64,000 nucleotides of DNA from Legionellaceae bacterium. Lineage in GTDB: Bacteria > Pseudomonadota > Gammaproteobacteria > Legionellales > Legionellaceae. Within the stretch, counting starts at the first letter, position 1, and every line of letters begins with the position of its first letter. Both the position numbers and the translations under genes were made by a program. Below the pieces are notes generated by a model. It was not told where the DNA came from. It worked only from the letters and a program-made list of their open reading frames with translations, and searched no databases. Where the stretch lies: contig JARGPP010000016.1 of the NCBI GenBank assembly GCA_029210085.1, positions 25,624 to 89,623 on the forward strand, given 5' to 3'. Shown here piece by piece: positions 58,611 to 64,000 of the stretch.

Positions 58611-58927
58611 TATGATTTTAATTTGGTTGTATGTGATACGGTGTATGTGCTCATATGAAGAGATAGCTAAAGAAATGCATGTGAGTAGTAAAACGGTCGC
58701 TCGCATACGTCAAAGGTTTGTTTATGAAGGCTTCAGAGTCGGTGTTATCACGCAGATCACATGCAAATCCAAGGTCTCGAAAAATGGATAGTGAACAAAA
58801 AGCTCATTTGGTCGCACTGTGTTGCTTAACGCGGCCAGAGGGTAGACGTCGTTGGAGACTATAATTAAATTGAAAAAACTGTATCCAGTCCTTCACGATG
58901 CAGGGAAAAATCAGTGAAATGATGTAC
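58611..58927 (+). mobile_element. remnant of an IS630-family transposase, frameshifted, with one inverted repeat
   Basis: From 58611 the frame reads ...SYEEIAKEMHVSSKTVARIRQRF (helix-turn-helix). Near 58725 the reading shifts to another frame: SRRSHANPRSRKMDSEQ...RPEGRRRWRL, ending in TAA (58862-58864). These two segments join into the N-terminal part of an IS630 transposase, interrupted by a frameshift; the catalytic part is lost. The right end (58909-58927) is a copy of the 19-base repeat of the 17879-18001 element with two changes, followed by TA at 58928-58929. No left repeat is found. Confidence 0.72.
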
Positions 58928-59934
58928 TAGCTTGTTTTCATACAGTTTTGCTCACTGGGTGTATTAGGCACTACGACCTGAATATTAATCCCTCGAATGG
59001 TCGGGCTGTTTCTGGTTTTTTTAAGATAATTAATAAGAGACATATCACTGACTTTTTTATTGAGCAGTGAAGCATGGCGAAAGCGTAATTGTCCATTTTT
59101 TCGAAATACAAACCCCATGTGTGAAATATTCAGGTGTGAGCCGACTTGAGTTTCTAAATCCCAGTTGGGACGAACAATTTGAACAATGGCACCATCTGGA
59201 ATTTGATTAAAGAGTACGTAATTGGGTCTACCTTTTGTATCAAATAGTGCTGTAAGCGGAATGTAAGGAGTAGAGATGGTTTGAGCGGATAACGTTTTTC
59301 CTTCATCTTTGAGTGCTTCAAATTTTTGAATTTGTTCTTTGGGTGAGGCATCTGGAAGACGAATACGACCCCGGGGTAGCTTGGCGTACCAATTCGGTTT
59401 ATTAATCACAGCAGTTGCTATTTGGGCAACAGGCTTGTTATCGTCATCGACTAAATCTTGGGTGATATCTTTGAAAATACCCGCTTTTTGATTATTCGCA
59501 TTCCAGTCAATAGATGCAAAATGATTGCGGGTTATAAAAGAAACTTGTCCGTTTTTGTAGCGAATGTGTTTGATGCACTGAGTGAAGGTATTAAAGTTAG
59601 CAGAAAGAGCAATGGCGACAACGGTGTCTATATAGGTTTCACAGTCGAAGATATCTGTCCGATATAATGGGCCTTGATCGTAATCTGCGTCGATGCCTTC
59701 TCCAAGTGCATTATACTGGTATGGTTTATTGAGAAAATAACGGCTAATTTGATTGAGACGTGTAGACATAGGTGTCGGTTTGGCGTTCAGCGTATGATAT
59801 AGTTTCTCAATGGTTTCGTTAGCCTCGGCATACGGTGCTATTTCTGTGCTTGGATTTGCAAAAGTAGGGTGGGATAAAAAAAATAGACATGAAGACCATG
59901 TTATTGTATTTAAATAACGCATGATATTGCTCAT
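58927..59934 (-). CDS. DUF1460 protein, probable periplasmic amidase-like peptidase
   Basis: 335 residues from ATG 59934, or longer from 59970. Signal peptide in about residues 5-27 (MRYLNTITWSSCLFFLSHPTFA). DUF1460 family proteins are NlpC/P60-like cell-wall or effector enzymes; the expected nucleophile Cys lies in IFDCETYID (Cys98). The C-terminal part with SHLNISHMGFVF holds a candidate catalytic His. The gene ends TAG, where TA is the target site and G the first base of the IS630 remnant's inverted repeat. Confidence 0.75.
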   Translation of the reverse strand: MSNIMRYLNTITWSSCLFFLSHPTFANPSTEIAPYAEANETIEKLYHTLNAKPTPMSTRLNQISRYFLNKPYQYNALGEGIDADYDQGPLYRTDIFDCETYIDTVVAIALSANFNTFTQCIKHIRYKNGQVSFITRNHFASIDWNANNQKAGIFKDITQDLVDDDNKPVAQIATAVINKPNWYAKLPRGRIRLPDASPKEQIQKFEALKDEGKTLSAQTISTPYIPLTALFDTKGRPNYVLFNQIPDGAIVQIVRPNWDLETQVGSHLNISHMGFVFRKNGQLRFRHASLLNKKVSDMSLINYLKKTRNSPTIRGINIQVVVPNTPSEQNCMKTS

Positions 59935-59997
59935 AGGTGATGTTTTATTAGAAACTAATGAACATAGCATAGCGCGTTATGAGATTGAGGGACAGAT

Positions 59998-60600
59998 ATG
60001 TTAAATGCCATTTGGCTATCGATGATGGTGTTATCCGTTGTTGTGGGAGCAATAGAAGGTCGGCTTGGGTTTGTTGTACAGGCGATTACAGATTCAGCGA
60101 AATTTGGGTTTGAAATGGCGCTTGGTTTGGCGGGTATTATGGCGCTGTGGCTCGGAATCATGGGGATTGCCTCAGCTTCGGGCTTAATTCATAAGGTGGC
60201 TCGTGTTTTAAGGCCTATTATGCACTGGTTATTTCCTGAGGTGCCACCTGATCATCCTGCTATGGGTGCGATGATTTTAAATTTATCGGCGAATATGCTG
60301 GGGCTTGCAAACGCTTCGACCCCTTTTGGCTTGCAAGCCATGAAAGAGTTACAGCGCTTGAATACACATGTCCATACAGCCAGTAACGCAATGTGTACTT
60401 TTTTGGCGATTAATACATCAAGCGTGCAGTTAATTCCTGCAACAGCCATGGCGCTGCTTGCCGCTAATGGGAGTACGCAGCCGAGTAGTATTATTTTAAC
60501 AGCAATGATAGCAACCAGTGTGTCGACTTTTGTTGGAATTGTTGCGGTAAAACAACTTGCAAAATTGCCCTGTTATCGTATAAAGCCGGAGGATAAATAG
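59998..60600 (+). CDS. spmA: SpmA-like nucleoside-recognition (Gate) membrane protein
   Basis: 200 residues, several membrane helices. Contains the Gate domain: LGIMGIASASGLI, PDHPAMGAMILNLSANMLGLANASTPFG, and FLAINTSSVQLIP. SpmA and SpmB were named in Bacillus spore maturation, but Gram-negative pairs are common and their substrate is unknown. GAGGG precedes the ATG. One base before spmB. Confidence 0.88.
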   Translation: MLNAIWLSMMVLSVVVGAIEGRLGFVVQAITDSAKFGFEMALGLAGIMALWLGIMGIASASGLIHKVARVLRPIMHWLFPEVPPDHPAMGAMILNLSANMLGLANASTPFGLQAMKELQRLNTHVHTASNAMCTFLAINTSSVQLIPATAMALLAANGSTQPSSIILTAMIATSVSTFVGIVAVKQLAKLPCYRIKPEDK

Positions 60601-60601
60601 T

Positions 60602-61135
60602 ATGGGGCTATTTTTATCACAACTGATGAATTGGATTATGCTTTCATTTGTGGTGGGCATACCGCTTTATGCAAGTTTTAAAAAAGTAGATGTGTTTGAT
60701 TCATTTATTACGGGTGCAAAGCAGGGGTTTGAGCTGAGTGTAACTCTCATACCTTATTTAGTTGCAATGATGGTGGCTATAGGCATGTTACGTGCATCCG
60801 GTTTTTTTGATTTGATTTATACATTGCTTGCACCTTATTTAGGAAAGCTTGGCATTCCAGCAGAGATTTTACCGCTTGCTTTGGTCCGCCCTTTTTCAGG
60901 TAGTGCGTCAATGGGGGTTACGGCTGAAATTATCCATGCGAATGGTGGTGATGGTTTAGTGTCTAAAATTGCTGCGACGATGATGGGAAGTACAGAAACA
61001 ACGTTTTATGTTGTGGCGGTTTATTTTGGTGCTGTGAGTATTAGGCGTACTCGTCATGCTATTCCAGCAGGGCTGTTAGCTGATTTAGCTGGTATTCTTG
61101 CATCGGTTTATGTGTGTCGTTATTTTTTCACGTAA
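60602..61135 (+). CDS. spmB: SpmB-like nucleoside-recognition (Gate) membrane protein
   Basis: 177 residues, several membrane helices, paired with SpmA. Motif LVRPFSGSASMGVTAEI and MMGSTETTFYVVAVYFGAVSIRRTRHA are typical of the family. It probably forms a complex with SpmA. The end overlaps the convergent mepM gene by eight bases. Confidence 0.88.
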   Translation: MGLFLSQLMNWIMLSFVVGIPLYASFKKVDVFDSFITGAKQGFELSVTLIPYLVAMMVAIGMLRASGFFDLIYTLLAPYLGKLGIPAEILPLALVRPFSGSASMGVTAEIIHANGGDGLVSKIAATMMGSTETTFYVVAVYFGAVSIRRTRHAIPAGLLADLAGILASVYVCRYFFT

Positions 61136-62420
61136 TATCTTGGGTGGGTTGACTGATGCGTTCTAACTCAGCAAGCTCGGTGTTCGCATGATGTTGAAAA
61201 GCCGCAAGTTCAGATGAAGGAATAGGCAAGGCTTCGGGGAGTGCCACTGTTGCTGGATTTTTAGGTTGGTTATTGACCCGAAATTCATAATGGCAATGCG
61301 GCCCGTCAGCAAGACCTGTTTGACCGACATAGCCAATGACATCACCGCGATGCACAAAGTCCCCTCGTTTTAAGCCTTTTTGAAATCTTAGAAGGTGAGC
61401 ATAGAGTGACTCGTAAGGGCCTGAGTGACTGATTTTAATTTTATTACCATAACCACTGTCATAGCCAATACTTGAAATACGCCCATCGCTGGTGGCATGA
61501 ATGGGGGTGCCAATTGGAGCGGCTAAATCAATGCCACGGTGTGGACGTCGTTTTTTTAGAATAGGGTGCATACGAGATAAATTAAAGCTTGAACTGATAT
61601 GGCTAAATTGAATGGGGTAGCGTGAAAAAGCTTTACGCACACTTTTTCCTTCGGGGGTATAATAGTCTGTTTTGCCCGTTTTGGTTTGATGTCGAATGGC
61701 TCGGTAAATTTTGCCTTGGTTGCTATAAGAGACAGCAAGCACGTTACCGGTACGAATGCGTTCATTGTTCACGTAGTAGACTTCGTAATGAATGGTAAAT
61801 TGATCGCCTTCCCGGAGATCTTTTGAAAAGTTGATTTGCCAGGCAAGAATATCAGCCATTTGTTGGATAAGTGCGTAAGGAATCTGGGTGTTTTTTGCTG
61901 TTGTATACAGTGAATGATGAATGGTGCCTGTTACGGTTTCAGGTTTGATGTATGTTTCGTGTGTTTTTATTTGGGTCTCGAATCGGTCGGGTAGGCGTTT
62001 CACAACGAGGTATTGCATTTTGGATAGGGGTAAAATAATTTGTTCTAGTTTTGAGTTGATAATTAAAAACTTTACGACCTGATTAGGTTTGATTTGAGTC
62101 AGCGATTTTGCATGTGGGTTATTATGCATAACCTCTTTTAAGTCTTGTGCGCTGAGCCCCATGTGCGTGAAAAGACTTGCGAGTGAATCTCCAGGTTTTG
62201 TTTGAATGTCTTGCCATGAGCTGTCGTTTGGTTTTTCATTGATGATGGACTGTGATACTGCATCGGGTAAAGTCAGTAGCTGCTCAGTGACTGGAGCAGA
62301 AGCAGGGTTTGAAAGCTTGAATATGCAGTAAAAAAAGAAAAGAATGCATACGAGAGAAAGCGCAATTATTTTTTGGGGACGATTTAATACATTAATGTGT
62401 GATTTAAAGGGGTATTTCAT
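61128..62420 (-). CDS. mepM: M23 peptidoglycan DD-endopeptidase, MepM-like
   Basis: 430 residues. Membrane anchor at about 16-36, an OapA/LysM-like region (about 65-120), a middle domain, and the M23 catalytic domain (about 285-400). Zinc ligands: His/Asp in HRGIDLA (about 303) and His in HCHYEFRV (about 384). It opens the peptidoglycan mesh by cutting D-Ala-mDAP cross-links. Divergent from tyrS, the common gammaproteobacterial arrangement. Confidence 0.9.
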   Translation of the reverse strand: MKYPFKSHINVLNRPQKIIALSLVCILFFFYCIFKLSNPASAPVTEQLLTLPDAVSQSIINEKPNDSSWQDIQTKPGDSLASLFTHMGLSAQDLKEVMHNNPHAKSLTQIKPNQVVKFLIINSKLEQIILPLSKMQYLVVKRLPDRFETQIKTHETYIKPETVTGTIHHSLYTTAKNTQIPYALIQQMADILAWQINFSKDLREGDQFTIHYEVYYVNNERIRTGNVLAVSYSNQGKIYRAIRHQTKTGKTDYYTPEGKSVRKAFSRYPIQFSHISSSFNLSRMHPILKKRRPHRGIDLAAPIGTPIHATSDGRISSIGYDSGYGNKIKISHSGPYESLYAHLLRFQKGLKRGDFVHRGDVIGYVGQTGLADGPHCHYEFRVNNQPKNPATVALPEALPIPSSELAAFQHHANTELAELERISQPTQDIT

Positions 62421-62428
62421 TCGGTACC

Positions 62429-62457
62429 TTGACTGCGGTTATCGATTAAATTAGAGA
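62429..62457 (+). promoter_or_regulatory. possible promoter of tyrS
   Basis: TTGACT (62429-62434), spacer of 17, TAGAGA (62452-62457). Confidence 0.45.
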
Positions 62458-62531
62458 TAGCCTGGGACGAATATCCGAGCTAAGATACCGGTTGTGAGCA
62501 GTAAGGTCAATATTTAGAGGGTAATTGGGTC

Positions 62532-63737
62532 ATGAAAGAAGCGGTTATTATACCAGAAGAATTATTAAGAGGTGTTGAAGAAGTGCTTCCAATGGAAGCA
62601 TTGGCAGATAAATTAAAAAAAGGCACGCCGCTTAAAATTAAGGCGGGTTTTGATCCGACAGCACCTGATTTGCATTTGGGGCATACGGTGCTTTTAAATA
62701 AATTACGCCAGTTTCAACAACTTGGGCATGAGATTATTTTTTTAATAGGTGATTTTACGGGAACCATTGGAGATCCAACCGGTAAATCAGTGACACGTAT
62801 GCCGTTAACACCCGAACAGGTATTAGACAATGCCGAAACGTATAAAAAACAAGTGTTTAAGATTTTGGATGAGACTCAAACAACAGTTGCTTATAATTCT
62901 GAATGGTTGAATCAATTGAATGCAGCAGATTTAATCCGACTCGCAGGAAAAGTAACTGTGGCCCAAATGCTTGAGCGAGATGATTTTAGTAAGCGTCACG
63001 CGGCTAATCAGCCCATTGCACTCCATGAATTTTTATACCCACTGATACAAGGCTATGATTCTGTAGCATTAGAAGCAGATATAGAGTGTGGTGGAACAGA
63101 TCAAAAGTTTAATTTATTGATGGGACGAGAATTGCAAAAGCAGTTTGGGGAAGAGCAACAAGTTGTGCTCTTAATGCCTTTAATCGAAGGACTAGACGGT
63201 GTTAAAAAAATGTCTAAGTCATTAGATAATTATGTTGGCATTGATGAAGCTCCTGATATTATGTTTGGAAAATTAATGTCTATTTCAGATGAGTTAATGT
63301 GGCGTTATATAGACTGTTTAAGTTTTAAAACCAATACTGAGATTGCTGCATGGAAAGACAGGGTTGAGGCGGGTGAAAATCCGCGAGATATAAAATTTGA
63401 GTTTTCTGAAGAGATTGTAGAGCGATTTCATTCGAATGAGGCAGCCATACAAGCACGAGAAGCGTTTATTAACCGTTTTCAAAAAAAACTCATTCCAGAA
63501 GATGTTTTATTAAAAATCATTGAAGCTGAAATGCCTTTGGGATTACCACAAGTGTTAAAGCAAGCAGAATTGACCGTAAGCACATCTGAGGCGATGCGAT
63601 TAATCCGTAGTGGTGCTGTGCGGCTTGATGGTGAGAAAGTCAGTGATACAAAATTATTTATCGACTTTGATGTTGAGCACTTGATTCAAGTCGGTAAACG
63701 ACGCATTGCCAGAGTTAAACTAAAACAGCGCAAATGA
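62532..63737 (+). CDS. tyrS: tyrosyl-tRNA synthetase
   Basis: Charges tRNA-Tyr with tyrosine. 401 residues. Class I signatures HLGH (48-51) and KMSKS (near 232), the tyrosine pocket with [11 protein letters not shown], and a C-terminal S4-like RNA-binding domain (about 335-401). It is the shorter TyrZ type rather than E. coli TyrS. Adjacent to an rRNA promoter, as in Pseudomonas. Confidence 0.96.
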   Translation: MKEAVIIPEELLRGVEEVLPMEALADKLKKGTPLKIKAGFDPTAPDLHLGHTVLLNKLRQFQQLGHEIIFLIGDFTGTIGDPTGKSVTRMPLTPEQVLDNAETYKKQVFKILDETQTTVAYNSEWLNQLNAADLIRLAGKVTVAQMLERDDFSKRHAANQPIALHEFLYPLIQGYDSVALEADIECGGTDQKFNLLMGRELQKQFGEEQQVVLLMPLIEGLDGVKKMSKSLDNYVGIDEAPDIMFGKLMSISDELMWRYIDCLSFKTNTEIAAWKDRVEAGENPRDIKFEFSEEIVERFHSNEAAIQAREAFINRFQKKLIPEDVLLKIIEAEMPLGLPQVLKQAELTVSTSEAMRLIRSGAVRLDGEKVSDTKLFIDFDVEHLIQVGKRRIARVKLKQRK

Positions 63738-63785
63738 TAGTGCAAAATAATAGACGTCATGCCAGTTTCATTGGATGAGCACTGG

Positions 63786-63817
63786 ATAGAGTGCATGTAT
63801 GATGTAATGCACTCTAT
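63786..63817. repeat. perfect 11-bp hairpin downstream of tyrS
   Basis: ATAGAGTGCAT and ATGCACTCTAT around a ten-base loop. No T-run follows, so it may be a processed 3' end for tyrS rather than a simple terminator. Confidence 0.5.
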
Positions 63818-63890
63818 ATATAGCGTTATAGAAAATGGCGCGCTCTGAAAAGAAATTTCAAAATTTATTGAAAAAACCTGAAGATAGCAG

Positions 63891-63918
63891 TTGACAGCTT
63901 TGGTTAAATCCGTACAAT
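63891..63918 (+). promoter_or_regulatory. rRNA operon promoter
   Basis: TTGACA (63891-63896), spacer of 16, TACAAT (63913-63918), with an AT-rich run (63850-63885) upstream like an UP element. Confidence 0.85.
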
Positions 63919-63924
63919 GCACGA

Positions 63925-64000
63925 CACGCTTTGAGGCGAAGTTCATTGGCAATTGAAGAAACAAACTGAGTGGGCATCCTTGATATAAATTTGGGAGTCT
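63925..64000 (+). ncRNA. leader of an rRNA operon (16S gene beyond the window)
   Basis: The tail with CAATTGAAGAA and CTGAGTGGGC resembles the antitermination and processing leader upstream of gammaproteobacterial 16S genes. The 16S sequence itself is not reached. Confidence 0.65.

Noticed and set aside
63925..64000. 16S rRNA gene start
   Set aside because: The sequence is leader only; the conserved 16S 5' end is not reached.

Overview
The window reads as a chromosomal segment of an AT-rich gammaproteobacterium, most probably of the order Legionellales (the Legionella/Coxiella group). Three things support this. The housekeeping order is typical of gammaproteobacteria: lon-hupB-tRNA-ppiD-fabI, smrB/prmB-aroC, pgsA-tRNA-Gly-Cys-Leu, and mepM/tyrS followed by an rRNA promoter. 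Many orphan genes look like Dot/Icm type IV effectors: an AnkH-like ankyrin/cysteine-protease-like protein, very long soluble helical proteins, and small proteins with paired membrane helices. There is also a run of three MFS transporters resembling the Legionella Pht family. No dot/icm structural gene is certain here, so the order-level call is an inference.

Layout. 1-2520: 3' part of lon, hupB, tRNA-Val and tRNA-Asp, terminator. 2535-9720: ppiD, fabI and udk, with unknown membrane proteins between and after them, including one gene split by an in-frame stop and a tandem duplicated pair. 9717-13317: smrB-like, prmB, aroC, asd. 13336-15348: a disordered charged protein and the AnkH-like protein. 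15659-18001: small membrane protein, HAD hydrolase, pdxY, then transposon debris. 18001-24107: rne, rluC, HAD protein, pgsA, three tRNAs, fdxA, tsaB and a UPF0434 gene. 24265-32911: a diguanylate cyclase, bepA, and a compact ribD-ribE-ribBA-ribH-pyrG-kdsA block whose last five genes are joined by four 4-base overlaps.

33184-38803 is an accessory island on the minus strand: a membrane protein, tRNA-Ser, and two related soluble helical proteins of 236 and about 1375 residues. 38984-43473: bamD, wrbA, two exonuclease III genes, a strongly expressed Ala-rich membrane protein behind a CpxR-like site, and rpmE. 43604-49583: maeB, three MFS transporters, dam. 49701-57518: an unknown two-helix membrane protein, ppiB, a fusion of a ferritin-like di-iron domain with a 2-oxoacid-dehydrogenase E2-like domain, an aromatic amino acid permease, an OmpA-like lipoprotein, pncA and kup. 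57530-64000: two paralogous unknown proteins, an IS630 remnant, a DUF1460 protein, spmA/spmB, mepM, tyrS and the promoter and leader of an rRNA operon whose 16S gene lies outside the window.

Most striking points. First, the di-iron/E2 fusion at 51362-53140. Second, an IS630-type element family present as a decayed copy and as a 123-bp non-autonomous copy; each sits exactly in the stop codon of a minus-strand gene and regenerates a stop. Third, the large/small protein pair that shares an internal motif and a C-terminal tail, suggesting a common secretion signal. Fourth, a set of orphan effector-like genes that each carry their own near-consensus promoter. All assignments come from reading the sequence; no database search was run.
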